Below, piece by piece: positions 52,287-62,093 of a stretch of DNA of 64,000 nt. Position 1 is the stretch's first letter. Every line of letters starts with the position of its first letter. A program made the translations under genes and the position numbers. Source of the stretch: Paenibacillus sophorae. Lineage in GTDB: Bacteria > Bacillota > Bacilli > Paenibacillales > Paenibacillaceae. The DNA lies in NCBI RefSeq assembly GCF_018966525.1, contig NZ_CP076607.1:124001-188000 (forward strand). The letters are read 5' to 3'. Below the pieces are notes generated by a model. That model was given only the letters and a program-made list of their open reading frames with translations, did no database searches and was not told the DNA's origin.

Positions 52287-53513
52287 TTAAGTCCGGTATG
52301 CGGCGTTAATCCGCACATAATCATACGTCAGATCGCAGCCCCATGCCGTGGCGTTACCCTCGCCGTCAGCCAAATTCACGGTAATAAGTGTAGTATCCCC
52401 CTGCAAATAGGCCAAGGCTTCCGCTTCATCAAATGCCACCGGCTTCGACTGGCGAAGCACCTCGATCGTGCCAAGCGATATATCCACCTTGTCGACCGAT
52501 ACCGGAACGCCCGCTCTGCCGACTGCGGCAATAATCCGCCCCCAGTTCGCATCCGCACCGAATATGGCGGATTTCACCAGGCTGGAGCCTACCACAGTCT
52601 TCGCAATCGCACGCGCCGCCGCCTCGTCGCCCGCGCCGTTAACCTGCACCTCAACCAAATGGGTTGCGCCCTCGCCGTCTCTGGCAATCGCCATAGCAAG
52701 ATGGCGGCACACATGCGTAAACGCCGCTTCAAAAGCCTCCCAATCCGGATGCAGCTTATTCAGCTCCTCGTTTCCGGCCAGACCGCTGGCCATCGCAACC
52801 AGCATATCGTTCGTACTTGTATCCCCGTCCACGGTAATCATATTGAAGGTCGTATCCGTTGCCTTGCGCAGCAGCGTCTGAAGCTCCTCCTGCCCAATGG
52901 CGGCATCCGTCGTCATAAAGCCGAGCATGGTGGCCATATTCGGATGAATCATGCCAGAACCCTTCGCAGCGCCGGCGATTAGGACTTCCGTATCCCCGAT
53001 CCATATCTTCACGCAGCATTCCTTTTTCACCAAATCGGTGGTCAAAATCGCCTGGCAGAACTCCTCCGCTCCGTCCGCATCACCAGAGAGCTTCTCCGGT
53101 AGAGCGGCCAAGCCGCTGCGTACGCGGTCCATCTTCAACAGCTCGCCAATAACTCCCGTCGATGCAACCGCCACATCGTCCTCGCTTACGCCCAAGTGCC
53201 GTGCGGCGACCGCCCGCATCTCATAGGCATCGGCCTCGCCCTGTTCTCCAGTACAGGCATTGGCATTGCCGCTGTTGACAACAACAGCCCGAAGAACTCC
53301 GCTGCCGAGGCTTTCCCGTGTTACCTTAAGAGGAGCAGCCTGGAACAGGTTCGTCGTATATACCGCCGCAGCCGTCGCCGGCACCTCGCACAGTATGGCG
53401 GCGAGATCGTTGCGGTCGGTTTTTTTCAAGCCGCAGTGCAGGCCTCCGGATGTAAATCCTCTCGGTGTCGTTATGCTTCCGCCTTCCACGACGGTGTACA
53501 GCTTCTCGCTCAT
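52287..53513 (-). CDS. argJ: ArgJ, bifunctional ornithine acetyltransferase / N-acetylglutamate synthase
   Basis: A 408-residue precursor that cleaves itself into alpha and beta chains at the Ala-Thr in HPNMATMLGFMTTDAA (near residue 190), with Thr becoming the nucleophile. It recycles the acetyl group from acetylornithine to glutamate and so removes the need for a separate argA/argE pair; neither is in the window. Length and the C-terminal AYRT-type end fit the family. It lies between argC and argB. Confidence 0.97.
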   Translation of the reverse strand: MSEKLYTVVEGGSITTPRGFTSGGLHCGLKKTDRNDLAAILCEVPATAAAVYTTNLFQAAPLKVTRESLGSGVLRAVVVNSGNANACTGEQGEADAYEMRAVAARHLGVSEDDVAVASTGVIGELLKMDRVRSGLAALPEKLSGDADGAEEFCQAILTTDLVKKECCVKIWIGDTEVLIAGAAKGSGMIHPNMATMLGFMTTDAAIGQEELQTLLRKATDTTFNMITVDGDTSTNDMLVAMASGLAGNEELNKLHPDWEAFEAAFTHVCRHLAMAIARDGEGATHLVEVQVNGAGDEAAARAIAKTVVGSSLVKSAIFGADANWGRIIAAVGRAGVPVSVDKVDISLGTIEVLRQSKPVAFDEAEALAYLQGDTTLITVNLADGEGNATAWGCDLTYDYVRINAAYRT

Positions 53514-53534
53514 GTTCTTATTTCCCGCTTAGCT

Positions 53535-54590
53535 TTACGGATACACAGGCGTGTAACCGAGCCCAAGGGTTTCCTCCCATCCCATCATTAAATTGAGATT
53601 CTGAATCGCCTGCCCAGCGGCGCCTTTCACAAGATTGTCGATAACCGAAATAATTGTGATTCGGCCAGTACGGGCATCCGCAGCAAATCCGATGTCGCAA
53701 TAATTCGATCCGCTGACTTCCTTGGTCGCCGGCCAGATTCCCGCATTACGCACCCGGACAAAAGATCTGCCCTCATAATAGCTGCGATACAATTCTATAA
53801 AGTCCTGCTCGCTGTAATCCCCGGTCATCCCCGCATAGATCGTGGTCATAATCCCCCGCGTCATCGGAACGAGATGGGTGGTGAATGTTACCGTCACCGC
53901 TTCCCCGGCAATCTCCGTAAGAGCCTGCTCGATTTCAGGAATATGCTGATGCTTGTTGATCTTATAAGCTTTGAAATTCTCATTTACTTCCGCATAATGA
54001 ACGCCCACATTCACTCCGCGTCCAGCACCCGATACGCCCGATTTCGCGTCGACGATGATGCTGTCCGATTTGATCCATCCTGCTTTAACCGCCGGAATCA
54101 GACCAAGCAGCGTCGCTGTCGGATAGCAGCCCGGATTGGAGATGAACTCCGCGCCTGCCACACGTTCTCCGAATACCTCACACAGCCCGTAAACCGCCTG
54201 CTCCAAATAACTCTCCTGCGGTGCCGGATGTTTATACCAGCGTTCGTATTCGCCGCCGTCTTTCAGCCGGAAATCGCCGGACAGATCAACGACCTTAAGC
54301 CCCGCCTCCAGCAGCTGCGGAACCAGCTTGGCGCTGACGCCGGCCGGCGTTGCCGTGAATACGACATCCGCCCTCTCCTTCATCTCCGCCGCATCCACTC
54401 CGTCCAGATTCCTGCTGAGCACGCCGGTCAAATGTGGAAATCCTTCTTCAATCGGCGCCCCCGCGCTAGAAGAGGAGATTACTGAAGTAATTTCAACCTT
54501 CGGATGACCCTGCAGAAGCCTGATCAGCTCCACGCCTCCATAGCCTGTTGATCCCACGATTGCCGCCCTTAACTTGCCTTCCACCGTCAT
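53535..54590 (-). CDS. argC: ArgC, N-acetyl-gamma-glutamyl-phosphate reductase
   Basis: A 351-residue NADPH enzyme acting after ArgB. The Rossmann motif IVGSTGYGGVELIRLL and the active-site Cys in SNPGCYPTATLLGL are clear; HLVPMTRGI is conserved too. It is the first gene of argCJBDFGH. The ATG at 54590 has AGGAGGAAC upstream, and the promoter lies about 75-100 bp further on. Confidence 0.98.
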   Translation of the reverse strand: MTVEGKLRAAIVGSTGYGGVELIRLLQGHPKVEITSVISSSSAGAPIEEGFPHLTGVLSRNLDGVDAAEMKERADVVFTATPAGVSAKLVPQLLEAGLKVVDLSGDFRLKDGGEYERWYKHPAPQESYLEQAVYGLCEVFGERVAGAEFISNPGCYPTATLLGLIPAVKAGWIKSDSIIVDAKSGVSGAGRGVNVGVHYAEVNENFKAYKINKHQHIPEIEQALTEIAGEAVTVTFTTHLVPMTRGIMTTIYAGMTGDYSEQDFIELYRSYYEGRSFVRVRNAGIWPATKEVSGSNYCDIGFAADARTGRITIISVIDNLVKGAAGQAIQNLNLMMGWEETLGLGYTPVYP

Positions 54591-54664
54591 TCCCGGTTCC
54601 TCCTGCCTTTTCTCTCTATTATACCGGATATATCCATTATCCGCCGTCCTAAGAAATATGTATT

Positions 54665-54693
54665 ATTATACAACCGGATTAATATAAATACAA
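54665..54693 (-). promoter_or_regulatory. Promoter of the arg operon with inverted AT-rich repeats
   Basis: TTGTAT (54688-54693), a 17-base spacer and TATAAT (54665-54670) on the minus strand. An ATAAAT...ATTTAT inverted pair covers the -35 side and TGTAT/ATACA the -10 side. These are plausible half-sites for an ArgR/AhrC-type repressor, but they are not a clear match to the known ARG box. Confidence 0.6.
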
Positions 54694-54735
54694 CAGATTG
54701 TGTAACATTTATATCCTGCAAGAATAGTGGATTCG

Positions 54736-54755
54736 AAAAAAGAAGCGCCGCTTCT
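54736..54755 (-). terminator. Terminator of the prfB-yitT group
   Basis: AGAAGCGgCGCTTCT followed by TTTTTCG on the minus strand, 22 bp after the yitT-like stop. It also insulates the arg promoter. Confidence 0.75.
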
Positions 54756-54776
54756 CCTAATAAAGTATAGGAAAAA

Positions 54777-55661
54777 CTACGCTTCTCTCTTGAACCCTTT
54801 GCCCAGCACCTCATGGGCGTCGCTGATAATGACGAAGGCGTCAGCATCTACCGAGCGGACAATCGCTTTGAGACGGGTTGTCTCATTCTGCCCAACTGCC
54901 ACCATCAGCACTGTGCGGTTGTCGCCGGTATATCCGCCTTGAGCCTCCAGCTTCGTCAAGCCACGGTCCAAATCATTCAGAATCGCTTCGGAGATCGCCT
55001 CTGTATGATCCGAAATGATGTAGGCCACCTTCGTATAGCTGAAGCCCACTTCCAGCGCGTCGATCACTCTGCCCGTTACGAACAGACCAATCAGCGCGTA
55101 CATCGCCTGCTCCATCCCCAGTACGAATGCCGCCAGCGTAATAACCGTGCCATCCAGCAGGACGACGGACATGGAGAAGCTAAGACCGGTCACCTTCTGG
55201 ATAATCTGCGCCAGAATCGTAAGGCCCCCTGTCGAGCCGCGTCCGCGGAACACAAGGCCCAGACCGAGGCCGACACCAATTCCTCCGTAGATAGAGGCCA
55301 GCAGTGGATTGGTAGTCGGCACTGGACCGTCTTTGGTCAAATAAATAAATAACGGGAGTACAAAACTGCCTAGCAGCGACCGGAGCCCATAGTTCCGGCC
55401 CAGGATGAGCACACCAAGTATGAATAGCGGGATGTTGAGCGCCCACTGGGTAAAAGCCGGCTCCGCTCCGAACCACGACTCCGCCAAGACGGACAAGCCC
55501 GATACGCCGCCGGAAGCAATCCGATTAGGCAGCATGAACAAGTTGAAGGCGAGCGCGGTAATGAGCGAGCCGACGGTAATCATTATTGTATCCGCTAGAT
55601 GACGGAGTGGTCCGTTCAGCGGGATTAGCGGCGGCTTACCCCGTGTCTTTATTTTGGACAT
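54777..55661 (-). CDS. YitT-family membrane protein (YvjA-like)
   Basis: A 294-residue protein with five or six helices in the first 200 residues (TIMITVGSLITALAFNLFML, VSGLSVLAES, ALNIPLFILGVLILG and others). A C-terminal DUF2179 domain follows, GLTKLEAQGGYTGDNRTVLM and VRSVDADAFVIISDAHEVLG, which looks like a small ligand-binding fold. Function is unknown; the family is common in Firmicutes. It starts 3 bp after the prfB stop, so it is probably cotranscribed with prfB, as in the B. subtilis prfB-yvjA neighbourhood. Confidence 0.9.
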   Translation of the reverse strand: MSKIKTRGKPPLIPLNGPLRHLADTIMITVGSLITALAFNLFMLPNRIASGGVSGLSVLAESWFGAEPAFTQWALNIPLFILGVLILGRNYGLRSLLGSFVLPLFIYLTKDGPVPTTNPLLASIYGGIGVGLGLGLVFRGRGSTGGLTILAQIIQKVTGLSFSMSVVLLDGTVITLAAFVLGMEQAMYALIGLFVTGRVIDALEVGFSYTKVAYIISDHTEAISEAILNDLDRGLTKLEAQGGYTGDNRTVLMVAVGQNETTRLKAIVRSVDADAFVIISDAHEVLGKGFKREA

Positions 55662-55664
55662 TGG

Positions 55665-56778
55665 TTATTCGGCCTCAGTCTTGATCTGGCTGCGTAGATA
55701 TCCATCGATAAAGGCATCCAGATCACCGTCCATCACGGAACCGACATTGCCCGTCTCCACAGAGGTTCGGTGGTCCTTGACCATGCTGTACGGATGGAAG
55801 ACATAGGAACGAATTTGGCTGCCCCAAGCAATATCCGACTGCTCACCGCGGATTTCATCCAGCTCGCGCTGCTGTTCTTCCAGCTTGCGCTCGTACAGCT
55901 TGGAACGAAGCATCGTCATCGCGCGCTCCCGGTTCTTGATCTGGGAGCGTTCATTCTGGCAGGTAACGACTATCCCGGTCGGCTGGTGGGTAATCCGGAC
56001 CGCTGAATCGGTCGTATTAATATGCTGTCCGCCCGCGCCGGTAGCCCGGTACGTATCGATCTTCAGATCCTCGGTGCGGATCTCGATATCGATGTCTTCA
56101 TTGATTTCCGGAACCACGTCGCAGGATACGAAGGATGTATGCCGGCGGCCGGAAGCGTCGAATGGGGAAATGCGGACCAGACGGTGAACGCCTTTTTCCG
56201 CTTTCAAGTAACCGTATGCGTTGTAGCCTTTGATCAGCAGCGTTACGCTTTTGATTCCGGCTTCATCTCCTGGCAGATAGTCCAAAACCTCCACCTTAAA
56301 GCCGCGCTTCTCCGCCCACCGGGTATACATTCTGAGCAGCATCTGGCCCCAATCCTGGGATTCTGTTCCGCCTGCGCCCGGATGAAGCTCCAGAATGGCA
56401 TTCAGTTTATCGTAAGGCTGATTGAGCAGGAGTTGAAGCTCAAATTCCTCCAGCTTGCCCGTCAGCGCCGATACATTCGTTCCGATTTCAGCAGCCAGTT
56501 CCTCGTCGCCTTCTTCCTCGGCGAGTTCGGCCATAAGCAGCGCGTCGTCATATTCCTGCTGCAGCTTCTGATACTGGTCCACGCCGGATTTAACAGCGTT
56601 CATTTCAGCAATAACGCCCTGCGCCTTCTCATTGTCATCCCAGAAATCCGGAGCGGCCATCTTCTCCTCGAAGTTGGCGATCATCTCCTGCTTGAGGTCT
56701 AAGTCAAAGAGACCCCCTAAGGTTAGTTAATTTCTTGCCGATTTCGCGCAAGTCTTGCTTTATACTAGGATCAATCAT
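55665..56778 (-). CDS. prfB: PrfB, peptide chain release factor 2, with programmed +1 frameshift
   Basis: Release factor 2 recognises UGA and UAA. The gene begins at 56778 (MIDPSIKQDLREIG), and codon 25 is an in-frame TGA (56706-56704) within CTT-TGA-C, preceded by the Shine-Dalgarno-like AGGGGG (56713-56718). A +1 shift at CTT continues with DLDLKQEMIANFEE, giving about 370 residues. The SPF tripeptide that reads the stop codon is in RISPFDASG, and the catalytic GGQ is in GAGGQHINTTDSAVR. This autoregulatory shift rises when RF2 is scarce. The continuous frame visible on its own (from 56684) would be too short. It lies between secA and yitT, as in Bacillus. Confidence 0.97.
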
Positions 56779-56829
56779 GGACTCACTGCACCTTTCCGTG
56801 AAATATATACTTGAATAGATGTATTCAGG

Positions 56830-56880
56830 AAGAAACGGCTGAGCCGCTTACGGGAATCTCCCCGGGCCCAGCCGTTCTAC
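56830..56880 (-). terminator. Hairpin between secA and prfB
   Basis: AACGGCTG / CAGCCGTT arms with a 27-base GC-rich loop, followed on the minus strand by TTTCTTCC. A moderate terminator or attenuator for secA. Confidence 0.6.
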
Positions 56881-56919
56881 GTTTTCATCATGCTGCCGTC
56901 TTTACAGGTGAATTAACCC

Positions 56920-59427
56920 TTAGGCATTTTGTCCGTGGCAGTTCTTGAATTTCTTGCCGCTGCCGCAAGGACAAGGATCATTGCGTCCCACCGTCGCCCC
57001 GACCGCTACCGGACGCTTCTCGGCAGGCTCGCCGTTTGTGGAAATCTTATTCTCCTCCACGACCGATTGACGCTCTTGGTTCGTCTCGATGTGGGCCTTC
57101 ATGATGTAGGTTGCCACTTCTTCCTGAATGGTCGCCGTCATCGCATTGAACATCTCAAAGCCTTCAAACTGGTATTCGCGCAGCGGATCGGTACCGCCGT
57201 AAGCGCGCAGATGAATCCCTTGGCGAAGCTGATCCATCGCATCAATGTGGTCCATCCATTTGCTGTCGACGGCGCGAAGCACGATAACCTTCTCGAATTC
57301 ACGAACCAGTTCGGAGCCGAGGCGTTCTTCGCGGGCTGTGTATTTCTCAAGCACCTTCTCAAAGATGAACTCCACGATCTCCTCAGCTTCCTTGCCCCAC
57401 AAATCGTCGCGGGTGAGAGAGCCTTCATCCAGAAGCTTGCTGTTCACATAGTCAGCCACTTCCTGAAGCTCCCAGTTCTCGGGAATATCGTCGCTGCAAT
57501 GCGCCTCTACGACCCGATCGATGACCGGCCGAATCATTTCGATGACAACATCCTTGATATTGTCCGATTCCAGAATTTCGCGGCGCTGTTTGTAGATGAT
57601 TTCGCGCTGCTGGTTCATAACATCGTCATATTGAAGAACGACTTTACGGATATCGAAGTTGTTGCCTTCGACCCGTTTCTGAGCCGACTCCACCGCACGG
57701 GTAATCATCCGGCTCTCAATCGGCTGGTCTTCTTCAAAGCCCAGACGCTCCATCATATTCAGTACGTTGTCCGCGCCAAAACGCTTCATCAGTTCATCGC
57801 CCAGCGACAGATAGAACTGCGTCGAACCCGGGTCGCCCTGACGACCCGCCCGGCCGCGAAGCTGGTTGTCGATCCGCCGGGATTCATGGCGCTCGGTACC
57901 AATAATATGCAGGCCGCCGACTTCCGCCACACCTTCACCCAGAATAATGTCGGTGCCTCGGCCCGCCATATTGGTCGCAATCGTCACGGTGCCGGGTTGT
58001 CCCGCATGCGAGATAATTTCCGCTTCCGCTGCATGATGCTTGGCGTTCAGCACCTGATGCTTGACGCCCTTGCGCTTCAGCATTTCCGAGACGCGCTCGG
58101 AATTCTCGATCGATACCGTACCGACCAGCACCGGCTGGTTCTTCTTATGGCGTTCCACAATCTCCTCGACGACGGCGTTAAACTTGCCGTTCTCGCTCTT
58201 GTAGACCACATCCGGCATATCTGCGCGCTGATTCGGCTTGTTCGTCGGCACCTGGAGAACTTCCAGGCCGTAAATTTTCTTGAATTCCTCTTCTTCCGTC
58301 TTCGCCGTACCGGTCATGCCGGCCAGCTTGCGGTACATGCGGAAGTAGTTCTGGAACGTAATCGTGGCGAGCGTCATGCTCTCGTTCTGTACCTGAATCT
58401 CTTCCTTCGCTTCAATCGCCTGATGCAGCCCGTCGCTATAGCGGCGTCCCGCCATCAGCCGTCCCGTAAATTCATCGACGATAACCACCTCATCATCCGT
58501 CACCACATAATCGACGTCGCGGCGCATAATGACGTTGGCTTTGAGGGCCTGAACAATATGGTGGTTGAGCGTCACGTGGCTGTGGTCATACAGGTTCTCA
58601 ATGCCAAAAGCCTTCTCGGCAATCGCCACGCCCTTCTCCGTCAGTGCAACGGATTTCACCTTGATATCCACGGTGTAATGCTCTTCAGCCTGCAGTCTCT
58701 TTACAAAACGGTCTGCGGCATAGTACAACTCCGTCGACTTCTCGGCTTGTCCAGAAATGATGAGCGGCGTCCGCGCTTCGTCGATCAGGATGGAATCCAC
58801 TTCGTCAATGATGCAGAAGTAGAGCGGACGCTGCACCATCTGCTCTTTGTAGAGCACCATGTTATCGCGCAAATAGTCAAAACCGAATTCGTTGTTCGTG
58901 CCGTACGTAATATCGCAGGCGTAAGCATTCTGTTTATCGGCATGGTCCATGCCGTTCAGGTTAACCCCGACCGTCATGCCCAGAAAATTATAGATTTGTC
59001 CCATTTGGGCGCTGTCGCGCTGGGCCAGATAATCATTGACTGTAACAACATGCACGCCTTGTCCAAGCAGGGCGTTCAAGTACACGGGCAGCGTGCCCAC
59101 CAGCGTCTTGCCCTCGCCGGTCTTCATTTCGGAGATCCTGCCTTCATGCAGCGCCATTCCCCCGACAAGCTGGACGTCAAAATGCCGCATGCCCAGTGTG
59201 CGTCTCGAAGCTTCGCGTACGGTTGCGAACGCCTCAGGCAGGATTTCCTCTAGAGTCTCCCCTTGTTCAATACGGGCGCGAAACTCATCGGTCTTGGCTC
59301 TTAAGGCTTCATCGGACAGCGCCTGGAATTGCGGCTCCAGTCCATTAATAAGTTCGACCGTCTTCATCAGACGTTTGACATCGCGTTCATTCGTGTCGCC
59401 GAATATCTTTTTAACAAGTCCTAGCAT
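56920..59427 (-). CDS. secA: SecA, preprotein translocase ATPase
   Basis: An 835-residue motor of the Sec export path, pushing unfolded proteins through SecYEG. Nucleotide-binding Walker A is in MKTGEGKTLVGTLP (near residue 102) and Walker B in DEVDSILIDEARTPL. IGTERHESRRIDNQLRGRAG and the helical wing regions are normal. The C-terminus has the zinc site DPCPCGSGKKFKNCHG that binds SecB or lipids. It is in the hpf-secA-prfB order seen in Bacillus. The start at 59427 follows AAAGGGG. Confidence 0.98.
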   Translation of the reverse strand: MLGLVKKIFGDTNERDVKRLMKTVELINGLEPQFQALSDEALRAKTDEFRARIEQGETLEEILPEAFATVREASRRTLGMRHFDVQLVGGMALHEGRISEMKTGEGKTLVGTLPVYLNALLGQGVHVVTVNDYLAQRDSAQMGQIYNFLGMTVGVNLNGMDHADKQNAYACDITYGTNNEFGFDYLRDNMVLYKEQMVQRPLYFCIIDEVDSILIDEARTPLIISGQAEKSTELYYAADRFVKRLQAEEHYTVDIKVKSVALTEKGVAIAEKAFGIENLYDHSHVTLNHHIVQALKANVIMRRDVDYVVTDDEVVIVDEFTGRLMAGRRYSDGLHQAIEAKEEIQVQNESMTLATITFQNYFRMYRKLAGMTGTAKTEEEEFKKIYGLEVLQVPTNKPNQRADMPDVVYKSENGKFNAVVEEIVERHKKNQPVLVGTVSIENSERVSEMLKRKGVKHQVLNAKHHAAEAEIISHAGQPGTVTIATNMAGRGTDIILGEGVAEVGGLHIIGTERHESRRIDNQLRGRAGRQGDPGSTQFYLSLGDELMKRFGADNVLNMMERLGFEEDQPIESRMITRAVESAQKRVEGNNFDIRKVVLQYDDVMNQQREIIYKQRREILESDNIKDVVIEMIRPVIDRVVEAHCSDDIPENWELQEVADYVNSKLLDEGSLTRDDLWGKEAEEIVEFIFEKVLEKYTAREERLGSELVREFEKVIVLRAVDSKWMDHIDAMDQLRQGIHLRAYGGTDPLREYQFEGFEMFNAMTATIQEEVATYIMKAHIETNQERQSVVEENKISTNGEPAEKRPVAVGATVGRNDPCPCGSGKKFKNCHGQNA

Positions 59428-59601
59428 GGTTAACCCCTTTCATGCAACACAGATGGTGGAACCTCAGCCCATCCTCACAATATTGAAAGGGCCGCTTTAC
59501 CGTATCCGATTCCGCTGCTTCATAAATTGTATCAGTTTGTAAGAGATGCCGCAATACAAGCAAAGGTTGCTAGTTATGCAGACATACATATATACGCACA
59601 A

Positions 59602-59633
59602 GAGCCCCATCCGCTTCACGCGAATAAGGGCTC
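59602..59633. repeat. Inverted repeat between hpf and secA
   Basis: GAGCCC / GGGCTC arms with a 20-base loop. A T-run (59641-59646) follows only on the plus strand, so a role as hpf terminator is doubtful. Confidence 0.4.
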
Positions 59634-59708
59634 GGGTAATTTTTTCATCTGAAGTCTGTTTCGGTTTCCAAGAATGTTCTTAATCAATTATACATCTTAA
59701 TTTACAAA

Positions 59709-60260
59709 TCAACCCTGCTCAATCAATCCGTACTTGCCGTCATTGCGTTTATACACGACGCTAACCTCGGAAGTGTCAATGTTGGAAAATACAAAGAAAT
59801 TATGACCCACCATATTCATTTGCAGGATTGCTTCCTCCACGTCCATCGGCTTCAATGTGAAGCGTTTGTTGCGCACGACCTCCAATTCTTCATCCTGTTC
59901 CTCCAAGGCGACGGAACCCGGCGATCCATTTTCCACGAAAAGCGTCTTCAGGCTTCCTTCCTGACGGAACTTCCGATTGAGCTTGGTCTTATGCTTGCGG
60001 ATTTGGCGCTCCAGCTTGTCCACTACACCGTCGATAGAAGCATACATATCTTCGCTGCGGACTTCCGCCCGAAGCGTGACACCGGCCAGCGGGATAGTCA
60101 CTTCCACCGTATGAAGACCCCGTAACACGCTGAGCGTCACGTATCCTTCCTGGGTAGGGGGCGCATCGAAATACTTCTCAAGTCTGCTGAGCTTCTTATC
60201 AACATACTCTCTCAAAGCGTCGGTCACTTCAATTTGTTGACCTCGAATGCTGAATTGCAT
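59709..60260 (-). CDS. hpf: Long-form ribosome hibernation promoting factor
   Basis: A 183-residue protein with an N-terminal HPF/YfiA ribosome-binding domain (about 1-100; MQFSIRGQQIEVTDALREYV, KHKTKLNRKFR) and a C-terminal dimerisation domain (about 125-183; RNKRFTLKPMDVEEAILQMN, VYKRNDGKYGLIEQG). Long HPF joins two 70S ribosomes into inactive 100S dimers in stationary phase or stress. The start is ATG 60260, five bases after GGAGGAG; a GTG two codons earlier overlaps that site. It is yvyD in B. subtilis, where it follows fliT; here two other genes are inserted between. Confidence 0.96.
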   Translation of the reverse strand: MQFSIRGQQIEVTDALREYVDKKLSRLEKYFDAPPTQEGYVTLSVLRGLHTVEVTIPLAGVTLRAEVRSEDMYASIDGVVDKLERQIRKHKTKLNRKFRQEGSLKTLFVENGSPGSVALEEQDEELEVVRNKRFTLKPMDVEEAILQMNMVGHNFFVFSNIDTSEVSVVYKRNDGKYGLIEQG

Positions 60261-60346
60261 GGGCACTCCTCCTTTGCACCTTCATTATACCAAAACGTAA
60301 GCTCCATGTAAAAAGTTTAAAATTGTGTAAATACGCTTTCAAGTGC

Positions 60347-60382
60347 AAAAAAAGGACCTGAAGCGACAAGGCTTTCAGGTCC
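60347..60382 (-). terminator. Terminator of the SLH protein gene
   Basis: GGACCTGAA / TTCAGGTCC stem followed by TTTTTTT on the minus strand, 50 bp after the stop. Confidence 0.92.
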
Positions 60383-60432
60383 GCGGGTAATTCCTCTGTT
60401 ATCAGTTGTTGAGCGTTCTATTCCGCTGTTTT

Positions 60433-61848
60433 TTACTTAGTCTGTACGGTGACGACTTCCACCGACGAATAACCTCCGCTGCCGTTGCCCGCTACAAGAT
60501 AAACCTTGTATTCCTTACCGCTGGCAAGACCGGTAATTGTAATTGGAGTTCGGGTCCCGGCCGCAACAGTCGGAAGCGTTCCTCTCCAGCCGCTGCCCAC
60601 TGCCGTACCCGCAGCGTTTTGCCCGTTCCATACCTGTACGGCGTTAGGAGCTGCGGCTCCCGTGGCAATCGACGGGTCGGACGGAATCACGACATAACGG
60701 ATTTGGCCTGCGGGGTTACCAACCGCTCCATAGGTCACGTATACCACCGATGTAACGGTAGTCGACGCTCCCGGGGCAGCGTATGTGATTCCAGTTACGG
60801 TGCTGGCCGCCGTTTTGAAGTCCAATCTTGCTGCACTCAACGACTTATTGCCGTATTGATCAACAAGAATTATAAATGCGGAATAATTCGTATCGGCTGT
60901 CAGTCCATAGACAGAGAAGGATACCGTGCTGCCGGCTGTCGCGGCTTTGAATCCTTTATTGGCGACTGCAACGCCGCTTCCCGCCGAACCAAGGTACACG
61001 TCGTTAACAGTTGGCAGTGCCGCCGTACCGGGTGCGACCACATAGTATACCGAACCGGTGACGTTGGATGTCAAGTAGACATCAGCAGTTACCGCGCCTA
61101 CATGGCTGTAGGTTGCTCCGCTAACCGTCGGATACACGACTGTGTCTCCGCCGCCACCGCCGCCAGTACCGGCAGAAGGTGTCGGAGCAGGCGTTGCCGA
61201 CGGAGTCGGTGTAGGAGTTGGTGTCGCGCTTGCTCCGCCTGAATAGTGGGCAGCCGAATTCCCGACGATGTTTACCGCCTCCGCGCGAGTAAGCGATTTC
61301 TTCGGGGCGAACGTGCCATTCGGATAGCCGTTAATAATCTTCAGATTGGCCGTCGCTGCAACCGCTCCACGGGCCCAGATCGAGATTTGCGCAGCATCCT
61401 TGAACGTCGTCGACGTCGTATCGTTGCTCAGACGCAGCACATTTGCGGCAATAACCGCCGCCTCCTGGCGTGTAATCGGATTGCCCGGACGGAAGGTGTT
61501 ATTCTCATAGCCACGGATATAGCCGGCTTTAACCGCTTTCGCTACCTCGCTGTAAGCCCAGCTCGAGGTCTTGACATCGGTAAAAGTAACCGTTGCAGTA
61601 TCTTTAAAGCTGAACAGACGATTGATCAGGGCCACATATTCCGCTCGTGTAATCGCTTTGTTCGGTTTAAAGGTGCCGTCCGGGTAGCCCGTCAAATATC
61701 CTTTGTCCAACCAGTCCTGCACTTTGCTTTGCGCCCAGTGCCCTTGAATGTCCTTAGGCGTGGGGGCGGCGGATGCGGCGCTAAGCGAGCCGAACACCAT
61801 CCCGATTCCAAGCATGCCGGTCAGAAGACCGCGCCAAAACTTTTTCAT
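60433..61848 (-). CDS. S-layer homology domain surface protein
   Basis: About 471 residues: signal peptide ending near ASAAP (residue about 28), three SLH motifs (about 30-75, 90-135, 150-195; for example DIQGHWAQSKVQDWLDKGYL, and TRAEYVALINRL), a Pro/Thr/Ser linker (TPTPTPTPSATPAPTPS) and a Gly run, then two repeats of a fibronectin-like domain (about 230-345 and 350-471). SLH domains bind pyruvylated secondary cell-wall polymer, so the protein sits on the outside. The ATG at 61848 is chosen over a GTG at 61860 that touches the AGGAGA site. Its role beyond surface anchoring is unknown. Its position between csp and hpf, splitting the usual fliT-hpf pair, suggests insertion. Confidence 0.9.
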   Translation of the reverse strand: MKKFWRGLLTGMLGIGMVFGSLSAASAAPTPKDIQGHWAQSKVQDWLDKGYLTGYPDGTFKPNKAITRAEYVALINRLFSFKDTATVTFTDVKTSSWAYSEVAKAVKAGYIRGYENNTFRPGNPITRQEAAVIAANVLRLSNDTTSTTFKDAAQISIWARGAVAATANLKIINGYPNGTFAPKKSLTRAEAVNIVGNSAAHYSGGASATPTPTPTPSATPAPTPSAGTGGGGGGDTVVYPTVSGATYSHVGAVTADVYLTSNVTGSVYYVVAPGTAALPTVNDVYLGSAGSGVAVANKGFKAATAGSTVSFSVYGLTADTNYSAFIILVDQYGNKSLSAARLDFKTAASTVTGITYAAPGASTTVTSVVYVTYGAVGNPAGQIRYVVIPSDPSIATGAAAPNAVQVWNGQNAAGTAVGSGWRGTLPTVAAGTRTPITITGLASGKEYKVYLVAGNGSGGYSSVEVVTVQTK

Positions 61849-62000
61849 TCTGTCGTTCACTCTCCTATCTTTGTAGTGGGAATAGTCACAAGCAAGACAG
61901 AAAGAAGCTCAACAATTACCCAATCACCCATATTCTAGAAATACTTAACAAATTCCTGCTTGTTTTTTTACAAATGATGTATTCTTCTCAAAAAAGCAAC

Positions 62001-62031
62001 AAAAAAAGACCCCGGAACTTCCAGGGTCTTA
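62001..62031 (-). terminator. Terminator of the cold-shock gene
   Basis: AAGACCC(T)GG / CCGGGGTCTT stem followed by TTTTTT on the minus strand. Confidence 0.88.
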
Positions 62032-62093
62032 CGCTAGCGTCGTCTCAATTTGCTAACCATCTACCGTATATGTAGGTCGGCTGTGCCGGATGA

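Noticed and set aside
56929..59253. 774-residue plus-strand frame opposite secA
   Set aside because: It is the antisense shadow of secA, with no ribosome binding site and no family resemblance.
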